From Geobacillus genomosp. 3 (GTDB taxonomy: Bacteria > Bacillota > Bacilli > Bacillales > Anoxybacillaceae): a stretch of DNA of 64,000 nucleotides. The number at the start of each line of letters is the position of its first letter. Position 1 is the first letter of the stretch. Where the stretch lies: positions 2,700,001-2,764,000 of the forward strand of contig NC_022080.4 of assembly GCF_000445995.2 (NCBI RefSeq), given 5' to 3'. Below the pieces are notes generated by a model. The model saw nothing but the letters and a program-made list of their open reading frames with translations, was not told the DNA's origin and made no database searches. Positions 1 through 10,856 of the stretch are shown piece after piece. The translations under genes and the position numbers were made by a program.

Positions 1-21
1 ACTTTTTTGACATCTTGAACG

Positions 22-62
22 CTCTCCCACCTCCACGTACGCTTCAAGGTGGGAGATTCTTG
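22..62 (+). repeat. IS200/IS605-type end hairpin, copy 1
   Basis: A 9-bp perfect inverted repeat (CTCCCACCT at 24-32, AGGTGGGAG at 47-55) with a 14-base loop is followed by ATTCTTGG. Its shape and tail resemble the other hairpins in this window that end in GGCTTCT, which look like right ends of IS200/IS605 elements. No transposase is adjacent. Bases 63-177 hold no gene I can support. Confidence 0.45.
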
Positions 63-177
63 GAAACACCCGCCCCGCGGCAGACTCTATGTATGATCTT
101 TCCTTTCGTATACAGGAACGTGTGTTCTATATCTTCCGTTTCTGTTTTGCGGAAGCAAGAGTAGCGGCAAATCCCGA

Positions 178-222
178 TTTCTCCCCCACTGACGCCCGCG
201 CGTGGAAGCGGGGATCTTCTCG
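178..222 (+). repeat. IS200/IS605-type end hairpin, copy 2
   Basis: An imperfect stem (CTCCCCCACT against TGGAAGCGGGG) is followed by ATCTTCTCG, close to the GGCTTCTCGC tail of the copies near 18.46 kb and 22.79 kb. It is probably a relic of a transposon end. Confidence 0.45.
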
Positions 223-235
223 TTCAAAATGATAA

Positions 236-257
236 ACGGCGGGGAAGACCCCGCCGT
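236..257 (-). terminator. sspA terminator
   Basis: Perfect 9-bp stem ACGGCGGGG/CCCCGCCGT with a 4-base loop, followed on the minus strand by TTATCATTTT. It lies 17 bases past the sspA stop codon. Confidence 0.8.
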
Positions 258-274
258 GAAGCCATCATATGAAA

Positions 275-481
275 TTAAAATTGGCGTGCACCGCCCAATT
301 GTTGTTGCGCCATGGCTACGAGACGTTTCGTGATCTCGCCGCCGACCGAACCGTTGGCGCGGGAAGTCGTGTCAGCGCCTAAATTGACGCCAAATTCTTG
401 GGCGATTTCATATTTCATTTGTTCGAGCGCTTGTTGGGCACCCGGAACAAGCAATTGATTGTTGTTGTTGTTGCGTGCCAT
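275..481 (-). CDS. sspA: alpha/beta-type small acid-soluble spore protein
   Basis: 68 residues. Alpha/beta SASPs coat DNA in the forespore, protect it from UV and heat, and are degraded by the Gpr protease at germination. The N-terminus has an asparagine run, followed by the family core: [21 protein letters not shown] with the Gpr-type cleavage site ([10 protein letters not shown]), then [16 protein letters not shown] near the C-terminus. The start has a strong GGAGGTG site and lies behind a near-consensus sigma-G promoter. Its position next to thiI and nifZ matches B. subtilis sspA. Confidence 0.95.
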   Translation of the reverse strand: MARNNNNNQLLVPGAQQALEQMKYEIAQEFGVNLGADTTSRANGSVGGEITKRLVAMAQQQLGGARQF

Positions 482-504
482 CTGTTTTCACCTCCTTGTG
501 TCTA

Positions 505-534
505 TAGAATGTGTGAAAACAGACGGCCATATGC
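505..534 (-). promoter_or_regulatory. sigma-G promoter of sspA
   Basis: On the minus strand GCATA (530-534) and CATTCTA (505-511) are separated by exactly 18 bases. This fits the forespore sigma-G pattern GHATR-N18-CATWHTA at every position and lies 24 bases upstream of the sspA start, as expected for a SASP gene. Confidence 0.85.
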
Positions 535-561
535 AGCAACGCTTTTGGTAAATTTTGAGAT

Positions 562-1773
562 TTAGAACAGTCCGGCAAACTCGTCCGTCCGCCCAGTCTC
601 TTCGTCCATCACCATCGTTTCCGTCTCGTTGATCGCCTTCTCGAGCAGCGGAGCGAGATCGAGTTCGCGCTCATAATGGAGCACTTTCTCTTTTTTTGGC
701 TTCGTTTTCGGCGCCCGCGGCGTAAAAATGGTGCAGCAGTCTTCGTATGGAAGAATCGAAATATCGTGGGTGTCGATGTGCTTCGCCATCTCGATAATTT
801 CCATTTTATCCATGGAAATGAGCGGGCGCAAAATCGGTGTGTTCGTCACTTCGTTAATGACGTGCATGCTTTCAAGCGTCTGGCTCGCCACTTGGCCGAG
901 ACTTTCCCCGGTGACGATCGCCAACGCCCGCTGGCGGCGGCGCAAGGCATCCGTAATGGTTAACATCGCCCGCCGGGTGGAAATGAGCGAGTATTCGTTG
1001 GGCACCCCTTGGTAAATGGCTTGCTGCACTTCGGTAAACGGCACGATGTGCAGCTTCATTTTTCCACCGTACGTCGTCAGCTTGCGCACTAAATCAATCA
1101 CCTTTTGCTTCGCCCGCTCGCTGGTAAACGGCGGGCTGAAAAAGTGAACCGCCTCAATTTCCAAGCCGCGCTTCATCGCCAAATACCCAGCGACCGGGCT
1201 GTCGATGCCGCCGGAGAGCATGAGCATCGCCTTGCCGCTCGTCCCGACCGGCAGGCCGCCAGCGCCGAAAATGTCGCGGCATGTGACATACGTGCCGTCT
1301 TGGCGCACTTCGACGCGCACATCGATGTCCGGCTCGCGCACATTGACCGTCAAGTCGTCCGTCTGCCGCAAAATATGCGCCCCGATTTCATGGTTCAACT
1401 CGTCGCTTCGGTACGGAAACTGTTTATTGACGCGACGGGCGCTCACTTTAAACGTTTTTCCTTTGTACGGCAGCTGCCGGATGGCGGCGAGCGCCGTTTC
1501 TTTGATCGCCGCCAAGTCGTTTTCGCATTTCATCGCCAAGCTGAACGAATGGATGCCAAAGACGGTTTTCAGCTTGTCGATGATCGGCTCGTGCGGCTCA
1601 CCGTTTAATAAAATGTACATCCGGTCGCGCATATATTCAATCTGAATTCTAGGAAATGCCTGCAGTTTGCGGGCGATGTTTTGTTTCAGCCGCCGCACGA
1701 ACACATTGCGGTTTTTTCCTTTCGTCGTCATTTCCCCATAACGGATTAAAATGCGGTCATACTTCATCTCCAT
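562..1773 (-). CDS. thiI: tRNA uridine 4-sulfurtransferase ThiI
   Basis: 403 residues. ThiI adenylates U8 of tRNA and inserts sulfur to make 4-thiouridine, a near-UV sensor; in some bacteria it also serves thiamine synthesis. An N-terminal ferredoxin-like and THUMP part (about 1-170) is followed by the PP-loop ATPase motif SGGIDS at 187-192. As in Bacillus, the protein ends after the PP-loop domain without a rhodanese domain, so sulfur is expected directly from the desulfurase encoded upstream. The start overlaps the end of nifZ almost exactly (1-base gap), indicating translational coupling. An in-frame ATG six bases further in is a second possible start. Confidence 0.95.
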   Translation of the reverse strand: MEMKYDRILIRYGEMTTKGKNRNVFVRRLKQNIARKLQAFPRIQIEYMRDRMYILLNGEPHEPIIDKLKTVFGIHSFSLAMKCENDLAAIKETALAAIRQLPYKGKTFKVSARRVNKQFPYRSDELNHEIGAHILRQTDDLTVNVREPDIDVRVEVRQDGTYVTCRDIFGAGGLPVGTSGKAMLMLSGGIDSPVAGYLAMKRGLEIEAVHFFSPPFTSERAKQKVIDLVRKLTTYGGKMKLHIVPFTEVQQAIYQGVPNEYSLISTRRAMLTITDALRRRQRALAIVTGESLGQVASQTLESMHVINEVTNTPILRPLISMDKMEIIEMAKHIDTHDISILPYEDCCTIFTPRAPKTKPKKEKVLHYERELDLAPLLEKAINETETMVMDEETGRTDEFAGLF

Positions 1774-1774
1774 A

Positions 1775-2929
1775 TTATCCCGTTACCTCGCTTAATGTTT
1801 TGATCGCCTGTCGGATGGCCGCCACTGCCGGCGCGATCTCTTCCCGTGTATTGTCAAACGACAAGCTGATGCGGATGCCGCGCTCGGCCCGGTCTTCGCC
1901 AACCCCCATGGCCAGCAGCGTTTGGCTCGGCGCCTTTTTTTTCGACGAACAAGCCGATGTTGTCGAGACGTAAACACCGCTTTTTTCCAGTTCATGAACG
2001 AACACTTCCGGCTTCATGCCGCGCTTTAAGGAAAAGTTGATGATATGCGGGGCGGCGCCGTCCCGCGGCGTGTTGATCTCAATGTCCGGAATGGCGGAAA
2101 GAGCGGTCAGCCACTCGTCTTTGAGCGCCTTGAGCCGGTCGATCTCCCGCCCGTATCTCTCCATGGCAAGGCGGAGCGCTTTGGCCATCGCGACAATGGC
2201 GGCGACATTTTCCGTGCCGGACCGAAACCGCATTTCCTGTCCGCCGCCGGCCATTAATGGCGCCAAGCGGACGCCTTCGCGGACGTACAGTACACCGGCA
2301 CCGCGCAATCCGTGAAATTTATGGGCCGATATCGTGCATAAGTCGACGCCCGCCTGTTTCAAATCGAGCGGCACTTTGCTGATGCCTTGCACCCGGTCGA
2401 CATGAAACAGCGTCTTCGGATAGCGGGCTAAAAGCGCCCCGATTTCTTCAATCGGCTGTACGGTGCCGACTTCGTTGTTCACATGCATGATTGAAACGAG
2501 AATCGTATCGTCGCGCAGCGCGCGTTCGATTTGTGCGGGTGACACTCTTCCTTCCCGGTCAACCGGCAAGTACGTCACCGCAAAGCCGAGCTCTTCCAGC
2601 TGGCGACACGGCTCTGCGACGGACGGATGCTCGATCTTTGTCGTAATGATGTGCCGGCCGCGCTGCCGATACTGCCAGGCGACCCCTTTGATGGCGAAGT
2701 TGTTCGCTTCCGTCCCGCCGGACGTGAACACAACCTCGTTCGCCTTGACGCGCAGCATGGCGGCGATTTGTTCGCGCGCCTGCCCAAGCAGCCGTTCCGC
2801 CCTCATGCCCAGCCCATGGAGCGAAGACGGATTGGCAAAATAGTCCGTCGCGACCGTGACAAACGAATCGATCACTTCCGGGAACGGTTTCGTCGTCGCG
2901 CTGTTATCAAGATAAATCATCGTTTCCAT
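1775..2929 (-). CDS. nifZ: cysteine desulfurase, IscS/NifS type, dedicated to ThiI
   Basis: 384 residues, PLP-dependent class V aminotransferase fold. It removes sulfur from cysteine and hands it on as persulfide. The PLP lysine sits in SAHKFHG (K204), the cofactor-stacking histidine is at 101 (IEHPSV), and the catalytic cysteine is in STTSACSSKKK (C327). The usual HVDAVQ motif reads HVDRVQ here. B. subtilis has the same pair (NifZ feeding ThiI); the tight junction with thiI supports that job rather than Fe-S cluster assembly. iscS would be an alternative name, but synteny favours nifZ. Confidence 0.93.
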   Translation of the reverse strand: METMIYLDNSATTKPFPEVIDSFVTVATDYFANPSSLHGLGMRAERLLGQAREQIAAMLRVKANEVVFTSGGTEANNFAIKGVAWQYRQRGRHIITTKIEHPSVAEPCRQLEELGFAVTYLPVDREGRVSPAQIERALRDDTILVSIMHVNNEVGTVQPIEEIGALLARYPKTLFHVDRVQGISKVPLDLKQAGVDLCTISAHKFHGLRGAGVLYVREGVRLAPLMAGGGQEMRFRSGTENVAAIVAMAKALRLAMERYGREIDRLKALKDEWLTALSAIPDIEINTPRDGAAPHIINFSLKRGMKPEVFVHELEKSGVYVSTTSACSSKKKAPSQTLLAMGVGEDRAERGIRISLSFDNTREEIAPAVAAIRQAIKTLSEVTG

Positions 2930-3023
2930 CCTCCGCTCGTCATCGGCAAATGTACATAACCATCATATAAAAGCGGGCCGAAAACAGCAATGAAAACACA
3001 CATACACTTACATTATTCGCCAA

Positions 3024-3065
3024 AAACCCGATAAATATCGGATTTTGCCGATATTTATCGGGTTT
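3024..3065 (-). terminator. ezrA terminator
   Basis: Perfect 18-bp inverted repeat (3024-3041 and 3048-3065) with a 6-base loop. On the minus strand the stem ends GGGTTTTTGG. It is unusually long and begins 4 bases past the ezrA stop codon. Confidence 0.85.
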
Positions 3066-3068
3066 GGA

Positions 3069-4772
3069 TCAGCTTTCGCCCCCATCATCCGCCCGCCAAA
3101 GCTGCTGCACGCGATTGAACGCGCCCGGCTCAACGCTTTCAATCGTCGCCACCGCCTGCCGGAGCGCTTCTTCGTAATCGTAATGGCGGAACAAAAATTC
3201 GGCTTCCTCAAGTCCTTTGTGAACCGCCGGATAACGGCGGCGGTAGCGGTTGCCGTATTGAATCGTCCGTTCGGCCAACGCCGCCTGTTCGACCATTTCG
3301 ACTGTCCGCTCATACAACCGTTCAACAGACACTTTGGCCTCTTCGAGCGCCTCGTCGACCGCCGGCATGTCGAGCGGCTTTTCCTCAAGGCGGGCGGCGA
3401 CGGTTTGCAAGCTCGTTTTGGCCTCTGCAAGCTCGTGTGAATAAGACTCCGACAGCCCCGGCAGCCGGCTTTTTTGCACGAGGCGAAGCGCTTCGGATAG
3501 CGTTTTTCTCATGTGGTCGAGCTTTTCGCGGGCAATCAGTTCGTCTTTGCGCAACGTCTGCAGCATCACCCGAAACTGCTCATGCTCTTCCTTCATCATG
3601 CCGATGTGCCCAACGAGCTGTTCCAGCTCTTCTTTTAGCAGCGAATAGGCAGTTTTCGCCTCGGCGGCGCGGTCATGGATGAGCCAAAACCGCTTTTGCA
3701 GCTGGTGCAGCTGCTTTTCAATGCTCCGGTATTTTTCAAGGTCGCCCGGCGGCAGATGGTAGCTTTGTTGGACGAACAGCGCTTCCGCCTGCGTTTCTTT
3801 CGCGTCGGCGGCGAGCTCTTCAAGCATGCCGCCAATGCGCGGCATTTCCTTCTGCACATACTGATGGGCCAGCACTTCTTGTTCAAGTGAATCGTACAGC
3901 GCGTCGATTTCCTCCTTCAGCTCGGCGAGCGTCTGCTTTGCCTCTTCCACACGCAGCTCGCCAATCATCGCCAGACACTGCTGAATTTTGTTCTGTTTTT
4001 CCTCGATCGCGCGTTCGACATCCAAGTGGTCAAGTATGTACCCGTTTTGTTCCATTTCCCGATAGCCGTCAGCGAGCTCGGCAAGCTGGGCGGGAAGGGA
4101 CGTTTGGCACTCGCCAAGCAGCGCCGGAATGTCCTTCATCATCGCAGCGAGGCGGTCAAGCTCCTGCCTGAGCGCCAAAACGACGTCACGCGCCGCCAAG
4201 TAGTTGCCGGCTTCCGTCAATTCCGCAAATGACTGAAAGTGCTTTTCCGCCTCGGCCAGGCGGACATCGAGCAGCTCGGCAGCCGCTCCAAACGTATACC
4301 GGTAAGCGAGCAACGTTTTCTTCGCCTCCCGGTGGGCGGTGCGCAGCTCTTCAATTTCAGCCCGGCTCTGCTCTTCGCTTCCGATCAGCTCGTTGACTTC
4401 ATGAATGATTTGATGCACCTCTTCCTCAAGGCGGCGCAGCCCGTCCTCCGTTTGCCCGAGCAGCCGGCGCGCCTGCCGGTACCGATATTTCTCGAGAAGC
4501 GTCTCGGTGTCAAACAGCTGTTCTTCGACATTCGGCAGCTTCACGGCCACGATTTCATCCCATTGTTGGCGCCATCGTTCAAACAGCTGCTCCGTTTCCC
4601 CGGTCATGTTCAACTGCTTCACTTTCGCGAGCTCGTCCGGCACCGGCCGGTTCATCAGTTCGATTTTCCATTCCTCAAGCCGGTCGATTTCCCGATACAT
4701 CCGTTTCCGATACATATGATTGTATATGATTGCTCCTGCGCCGAGGAGCAGAACGATCCATACGATTTCCAT
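3069..4772 (-). CDS. ezrA: septation ring formation regulator EzrA
   Basis: 567 residues, close to the 562 of B. subtilis EzrA. It is a membrane-anchored spectrin-like regulator that prevents FtsZ ring formation at poles and acts at the septum with penicillin-binding proteins. The N-terminus has one membrane helix ([17 protein letters not shown], about 2-18) and a short basic stretch; the rest is almost entirely charged coiled coil. The reading frame extends upstream, but the ATG at 4772 has an AAGGGGG ribosome site and gives the family start, so I take it. Single-gene unit between a strong terminator and divergent hisJ. Confidence 0.95.
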   Translation of the reverse strand: MEIVWIVLLLGAGAIIYNHMYRKRMYREIDRLEEWKIELMNRPVPDELAKVKQLNMTGETEQLFERWRQQWDEIVAVKLPNVEEQLFDTETLLEKYRYRQARRLLGQTEDGLRRLEEEVHQIIHEVNELIGSEEQSRAEIEELRTAHREAKKTLLAYRYTFGAAAELLDVRLAEAEKHFQSFAELTEAGNYLAARDVVLALRQELDRLAAMMKDIPALLGECQTSLPAQLAELADGYREMEQNGYILDHLDVERAIEEKQNKIQQCLAMIGELRVEEAKQTLAELKEEIDALYDSLEQEVLAHQYVQKEMPRIGGMLEELAADAKETQAEALFVQQSYHLPPGDLEKYRSIEKQLHQLQKRFWLIHDRAAEAKTAYSLLKEELEQLVGHIGMMKEEHEQFRVMLQTLRKDELIAREKLDHMRKTLSEALRLVQKSRLPGLSESYSHELAEAKTSLQTVAARLEEKPLDMPAVDEALEEAKVSVERLYERTVEMVEQAALAERTIQYGNRYRRRYPAVHKGLEEAEFLFRHYDYEEALRQAVATIESVEPGAFNRVQQLWRADDGGES

Positions 4773-4963
4773 ACACGAATGCCCCCTTGCACTCCAGCTA
4801 ATCCGAAATGAATGAAAATGGCGGAGAAGGCAAAAATATTTGTTTTTCAATGGTTCTATGATACCATGTTCACGACATGTTTTGACCAAAATTTTTATTT
4901 TTTTTTTACAAGAATCTTCACTTGTTTTGCTATGATACATATAAAAGAAAGGGGGGCTCCGCT

Positions 4964-5767
4964 TTGCGTGACGGCCATATTCATACACCGTTTTGCCCGC
5001 ACGGAAGTCATGACCGGCTCGAGCAATATGTCGAACGGGCGATTGCGCTCGGCTACACCGACATTTCCTTCACTGAACATGCCCCGCTGCCGGAGCGGTT
5101 TCTTGACCCGACGCCGGAGCAGGACAGCGCCATGGCGCACAGCGCGTTGGAACGCTATTTGGCCGCCGTTGCCGATGTGAAAGCGCGCTACCGCCATGAT
5201 ATTACGATCCGCGTCGGGCTTGAGGTCGACTTTATCCCCGGCTTTGAGGAAGAGACCGCCCGGCTGCTCGATGAGGTCGGCCCGCTCCTTGACGACAGCA
5301 TTTTATCGGTTCATTTTTTAGCGCACGAAGGCCGATACGTATGCCTTGACTACAGCGCTGACATGTTTGCCGACATCGTCCGTCTGTTCGGCTCGGTCGA
5401 GCGTGTGCACGCGGCCTATTACGACACGGTGCATCAGTCCATCCGCGCCGACCTTGGCCGCTACAAACCGAAACGCATCGGCCATATGACGCTTGTGCGC
5501 AAGTTTTGGCGCCGCTTTCCGTGCCGCGAGCCGATGACCGGGCGCATGTTGGCCATTCTCGATAGCATCGAGCAGTTCGGCTATGAAATCGACTACAACG
5601 GCGCCGGCGCCGCCAAACCGCTCTGCCGCGAGCCGTATCCGCCCAACTCTCTCATTGCCGAAGCGCAGCGGCGCGGCATCCCGATCGTGTACGGTTCGGA
5701 CGCCCATTGCGCCGCCGACTTGCATCAAGGGCGGGACGTCATGGATCGCGAGGCGCTTTCGGTTTGA
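4964..5767 (+). CDS. hisJ: histidinol-phosphatase, PHP family
   Basis: 267 residues (268 in B. subtilis). It dephosphorylates L-histidinol phosphate in histidine synthesis. The PHP metal-binding motif is at the N-terminus ([12 protein letters not shown]), followed by TEHAPLP and GLEVDF, and SDAHC near the C-terminus. The start is a TTG at 4964 chosen because AAAGGGGGG lies seven bases upstream and the protein then begins like its relatives; the open frame continues upstream without a ribosome site. A TATGAT -10-like box lies at 4931-4936. It stands apart from any his operon, as in B. subtilis. Confidence 0.92.
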   Translation: MRDGHIHTPFCPHGSHDRLEQYVERAIALGYTDISFTEHAPLPERFLDPTPEQDSAMAHSALERYLAAVADVKARYRHDITIRVGLEVDFIPGFEEETARLLDEVGPLLDDSILSVHFLAHEGRYVCLDYSADMFADIVRLFGSVERVHAAYYDTVHQSIRADLGRYKPKRIGHMTLVRKFWRRFPCREPMTGRMLAILDSIEQFGYEIDYNGAGAAKPLCREPYPPNSLIAEAQRRGIPIVYGSDAHCAADLHQGRDVMDREALSV

Positions 5768-5817
5768 CAGCCGCCGGACGTCATCCTAAAAATGGGCCAA
5801 AAAAGGAGGGCAACTAA

Positions 5818-6294
5818 GTGTTTCATCCAACTGTCTACAGCGGTACACGCGAAGAAAATTATGCGCTCGTCATCGAGCAGCTGAAGGCGCTCATCGCCGG
5901 TGAGCCGAGCATGATCGCCAACTTGGCGAACGCCGCCGCCCTGCTCCATCAATTCCTCCCCGATATCAACTGGGTCGGGTTTTACTTGACGGATGGCGAC
6001 GAGCTTGTGCTCGGCCCGTTCCAAGGCTTGCCGGCGTGCGTCCGCATTCCGTTTGGCAAGGGGGTGTGCGGCACGGCGGCCGCCGAGCGGCGGACGATCG
6101 TCGTCCCGGATGTGCACGAATTTCCAGGCCATATCGCTTGCGATGCGGCGTCCCAATCGGAAATCGTCGTGCCGCTCATGAAGGAAGGGCGCGTCATCGG
6201 CGTCCTTGACATCGACAGTCCGGTGAAAAACCGCTTTGATGACGTTGACCGCCGCTATTTAGAGCAATTTGCCGGTGTGCTCGTTTCGCCATAA
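5818..6294 (+). CDS. ytsP: GAF-domain free methionine-(R)-sulfoxide reductase family protein
   Basis: 158 residues, one GAF domain covering nearly the whole protein. Members of this family (fRMsr) reduce free methionine-R-sulfoxide with a pair of cysteines; here the candidates are in LPACVRIPFGKGVCGTAA and in HIACDAAS, all three present. LDIDSP near the C-terminus is typical. The start is GTG with AAAGGAGGG upstream. It follows hisJ in the same direction with a 50-base gap and is closed by a terminator. Synteny supports YtsP. Confidence 0.88.
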   Translation: MFHPTVYSGTREENYALVIEQLKALIAGEPSMIANLANAAALLHQFLPDINWVGFYLTDGDELVLGPFQGLPACVRIPFGKGVCGTAAAERRTIVVPDVHEFPGHIACDAASQSEIVVPLMKEGRVIGVLDIDSPVKNRFDDVDRRYLEQFAGVLVSP

Positions 6295-6316
6295 GCTGAA
6301 ACAGCGGCCGGCGTGA

Positions 6317-6348
6317 AGAAGGAATCCGCCTGTTCGGATTCCTTTTTC
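6317..6348. terminator. shared terminator of ytsP and dgcP
   Basis: Stem AGGAATCCG/CGGATTCCT with a 6-base loop and T runs suited to rightward transcription. It sits between the convergent ytsP and dgcP genes. Confidence 0.75.
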
Positions 6349-8182
6349 ACACTTTATACGATTGACAGTGGTCATGGACAAAAATGCAATTTTTCCCCGT
6401 CTCCTTCGCCATATACAGCGCCGCATCCGCCCGTTTGAACAGCTGTTGTGCATCATCACGGCAATGGCGTCCCCACCATGAAATGCCACACGAAACGGTC
6501 ACAGGCGGAATCGTGTGCTCCCTCACTTTTTCAACGATGCGGCGGGCAACCGAAACGGCGTCAGCGAGCGCCACGTTCGGCAAATACAAGGCCATCTCTT
6601 CCCCGCCCCAGCGCGCTGCTATATCGTCATCGCGAATGTTGGCGCGGATCATCTCCGCCACTTGAACGAGCACATCGTCGCCTGTTTGGTGACCGTAAAG
6701 ATCGTTAATTTGCTTAAAGTTATCGATGTCAATTAAAAGAAGCGCCCCAAATGCATCCGCTTCCATCGATTTTTGGATCGCCTCATCCAAATAACGGCGC
6801 GTATACAGCTTCGTCAAATAATCGGTGACGACGAGTTTTTCGAGTTCTTCGCGCAAAATCGCGTTCATAAACGCCAGTGTCGAGTGCTGAACGAGCGACT
6901 CAAGCAGCTTAAACATATCAAACGTAAACCGGTACGGCTCGCGGGCGAGCACGATGCAGACGCCTTTTGTCTCTTTATTTTGCAGCATCGGCGCCGCCAT
7001 GACGGAGCGAAACGGCCCAAAAGCGGATGGGTGTACATCGCCGGCAAAGATAATATCATTTCCGCTGCGGCGCCGCTCTTCGACCCATTCGACATAGCGT
7101 CCGGCTGATGCGTCGGCAAAAAACGGCGTGCTTCCCGGCAAAAGTTCGCGCCGGCCGCCGGCAAACAAGAAAAACCCGACTTCATCAGCGCCGAACGACC
7201 GGCGAATTTGCGCCACCATATACTCAATTCCTTCATACAGCCGCAACCGGGCGTTCAGTTCGCGCATCGTGTCATTGATGAGCTGCAAGTCACTGACAAG
7301 CCGGCGCGACTGCTCGTACAGCTTGGCGTTCTCAAGCGCGCTGCCGGCCGTCCCGGCCAACAGCGAAATAAAATTCATTTCCCGCCTCGGAAATGGCGCC
7401 GCGTGCGGGGCGATAATTTGAATCACCCCATACACCGCTTGCACCCCTTTAATGGGCGCATACAGCACTGAGCGCTGCGGCGCCGCCGTCTCCTCGCACT
7501 GCACCTGCCCGGTCAAAAACGCCCGCAGCGCCGCCGTTTGCCCTTCCCCCTCGTCCAACATCAGCGGTTTAATCGGCAAGTTCCCGCGCACGTGGTTATC
7601 GTGCGACAACAGAAGATAGTATGTAAACGAAGGATAGACATTTTGCAGCGTGCGAATAATTTCTTCCAACACATCGTCAATTTGCATCGTGGAATGGATT
7701 TTGGCCGCAAAGCGATGCAGCTGCTCGTACCGGTTCTCCTCGCCCTTCCCTTGTGACAGCGCACCTAGTTTGCGGAACAACCGGGCCAAATCCGCTCTCA
7801 GCGTTTCAAGCAGCGGTTCATCGATGCTGCGGCCTTTTTCATACACAAGCTCAACCATCGCCGGCGCCTCTTCGGAAAGCAGGAAAAAGAGGCGGGCGGC
7901 CAGACGCGGCCCGCCGTCATCCACCACAACGATCTCCCGCCCTTTGCCCGCCGCAATCCGCCCCGCCGCCGGCAGCCCGCCTGCGGCCGCCTCAAGATAA
8001 AAAGAGTCGCGCGACGGGTCAAACAAATACAGCGCGGCCCCTTGCAGCGCCAGCTCTTCTTTCAACAGCGCCAACAGCCCGCCTGCCGCTGCCGAAAACG
8101 GCCCGTCGTCCTGAAACGCCAAAAACCAGTGGAAAAATTTTTGTTTAAACGATTCATATCGTTTCGTTTCTTCCCGTTTCAT
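6347..8182 (-). CDS. dgcP: GAF-GGDEF diguanylate cyclase
   Basis: 611 residues. It makes cyclic di-GMP from GTP. A divergent N-terminal sensory region (about 1-140) and two GAF-like domains (roughly 145-310 and 320-450) precede a GGDEF domain whose active site reads RWGGEEM near residue 527, a catalytically acceptable GGEEF-type variant. The typical start DYLTKLYTRRYL is present. No signal peptide or membrane helix, so it is cytoplasmic. Position between ytsP and rpsD matches B. subtilis dgcP (ytrP). An ATG at 8182 is preferred; an in-frame GTG lies 12 bases upstream. Confidence 0.9.
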   Translation of the reverse strand: MKREETKRYESFKQKFFHWFLAFQDDGPFSAAAGGLLALLKEELALQGAALYLFDPSRDSFYLEAAAGGLPAAGRIAAGKGREIVVVDDGGPRLAARLFFLLSEEAPAMVELVYEKGRSIDEPLLETLRADLARLFRKLGALSQGKGEENRYEQLHRFAAKIHSTMQIDDVLEEIIRTLQNVYPSFTYYLLLSHDNHVRGNLPIKPLMLDEGEGQTAALRAFLTGQVQCEETAAPQRSVLYAPIKGVQAVYGVIQIIAPHAAPFPRREMNFISLLAGTAGSALENAKLYEQSRRLVSDLQLINDTMRELNARLRLYEGIEYMVAQIRRSFGADEVGFFLFAGGRRELLPGSTPFFADASAGRYVEWVEERRRSGNDIIFAGDVHPSAFGPFRSVMAAPMLQNKETKGVCIVLAREPYRFTFDMFKLLESLVQHSTLAFMNAILREELEKLVVTDYLTKLYTRRYLDEAIQKSMEADAFGALLLIDIDNFKQINDLYGHQTGDDVLVQVAEMIRANIRDDDIAARWGGEEMALYLPNVALADAVSVARRIVEKVREHTIPPVTVSCGISWWGRHCRDDAQQLFKRADAALYMAKETGKNCIFVHDHCQSYKV

Positions 8183-8299
8183 CGCCTTTTCCACCTAAAC
8201 TGGCATCATCATTCCAAATGAGAGAATGGATGACAAAATTTTTCTAAAAATTGCATCTTTTATTATATCATACAAATAGTGAAGAAGGGAAACAAAATA

Positions 8300-8328
8300 T
8301 TGACTTCCCTCTGTAAAAATCATATAAT
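8300..8328 (+). promoter_or_regulatory. rpsD promoter
   Basis: TTGACT (8300-8305), a 17-base spacer and TATAAT (8323-8328): a near-perfect housekeeping promoter pointing to rpsD about 190 bases downstream. Confidence 0.85.
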
Positions 8329-8335
8329 AACCTTT

Positions 8336-8515
8336 GTGTAAAATATAGCAGCCTTTGTGCCCACCTTTATGGTTCATTTTGTTCCTCGGCCCGCCGAGGT
8401 GTATCGTGTAACTCTTAGCTGCTAGAGCGAGGATACATGAAAACAAAATGGCCATAATTGTTGGCGCACATCTGCTTTTATTTTACGGGAATAAAAGCAT
8501 AAGGAGGAGCAATAA
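8336..8515 (+). promoter_or_regulatory. rpsD 5' leader, likely S4 autoregulatory RNA
   Basis: About 175 transcribed bases lie between the rpsD promoter and its start and contain several short complementary stretches. In Bacillus the rpsD leader binds ribosomal protein S4 to repress its own translation. Position and length fit that; I did not fold the RNA, so the assignment is by family knowledge. Confidence 0.5.
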
Positions 8516-9118
8516 ATGGCTCGTTATACGGGACCTACATGGAAAATTTCCCGCCGCCTCGGCATCTCGTTAAGCGGCACGGGGAAAGAACTGCAAAAAC
8601 GTCCGTACGCGCCAGGCCAACACGGCCCAGGCCAACGGAGAAAGTTGTCGGAATATGGCTTGCAGCTGCAAGAAAAACAAAAGCTGCGCCATCTGTACGG
8701 CGTCAACGAGCGCCAATTCCGCAAAACGTTTGAAGAAGCGGGCAAAATGCCGGGCAAACACGGCGAAAACTTTATGGTTTTGCTCGAATCGCGCCTTGAC
8801 AACCTCGTCTACCGTTTAGGGTTGGCCCGCACGCGCCGCCAAGCCCGCCAGCTTGTGACGCACGGCCACATTTTGGTCGACGGCAACCGCGTCAACATCC
8901 CGTCGTACCGCGTCAAACCGGGGCAAACGATCGCGGTCCGCGAAAAATCGCGCAACTTGCAAGTGATCAAAGAAGCGATGGAAGCGAACAACTTCGTTCC
9001 GGACTATTTGTCGTTTGATCCGGAAAAACTGGAAGGTACGTACACGCGCCTGCCGGAACGTTCCGAACTGCCGGCGGAAATCAACGAAGCGCTCATCGTC
9101 GAGTTCTACTCGCGTTAA
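8516..9118 (+). CDS. rpsD: 30S ribosomal protein S4
   Basis: 200 residues, the Bacillus length. It is a primary 16S rRNA binder that starts small-subunit assembly, and a translational repressor of itself. It begins [21 protein letters not shown] and contains the S4 RNA-binding domain at about 92-155 ([26 protein letters not shown]). Strong ribosome site AAGGAGGAGC. Single gene with its own promoter, leader and terminator. Confidence 0.98.
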   Translation: MARYTGPTWKISRRLGISLSGTGKELQKRPYAPGQHGPGQRRKLSEYGLQLQEKQKLRHLYGVNERQFRKTFEEAGKMPGKHGENFMVLLESRLDNLVYRLGLARTRRQARQLVTHGHILVDGNRVNIPSYRVKPGQTIAVREKSRNLQVIKEAMEANNFVPDYLSFDPEKLEGTYTRLPERSELPAEINEALIVEFYSR

Positions 9119-9124
9119 GGCGCA

Positions 9125-9162
9125 AAAAAGATCCGAAATGCCAATGCATTTCGGATCTTTTT
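9125..9162. terminator. bidirectional rpsD/tyrS terminator
   Basis: 16-bp inverted repeat (9125-9140, 9147-9162) with A run on one side and T run on the other, between the convergent rpsD and tyrS genes. Confidence 0.9.
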
Positions 9163-9166
9163 CTGT

Positions 9167-10715
<1,549 letters not shown>

Positions 10716-10856
10716 CATTCTTTTACCATATAGACATACGCGCTGTCAACTCCGGCTTCTTTCGCCACAAACGGTGAAAAAGCGACAAAATTCCGCAACG
10801 GCGCGCGCGACTATGTTATACTTATATATATGATTTGCCAGTATAGGGGGCCCGGC

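Noticed and set aside
1..230. A full IS200/IS605 insertion sequence at the window edge
   Set aside because: Only end-like hairpins are seen; no tnpA or tnpB frame is present within reach, so only repeats are reported.
8195..8455. 86-codon minus-strand open frame in the rpsD leader
   Set aside because: Overlaps the consensus rpsD promoter and leader, no ribosome site, no family resemblance.
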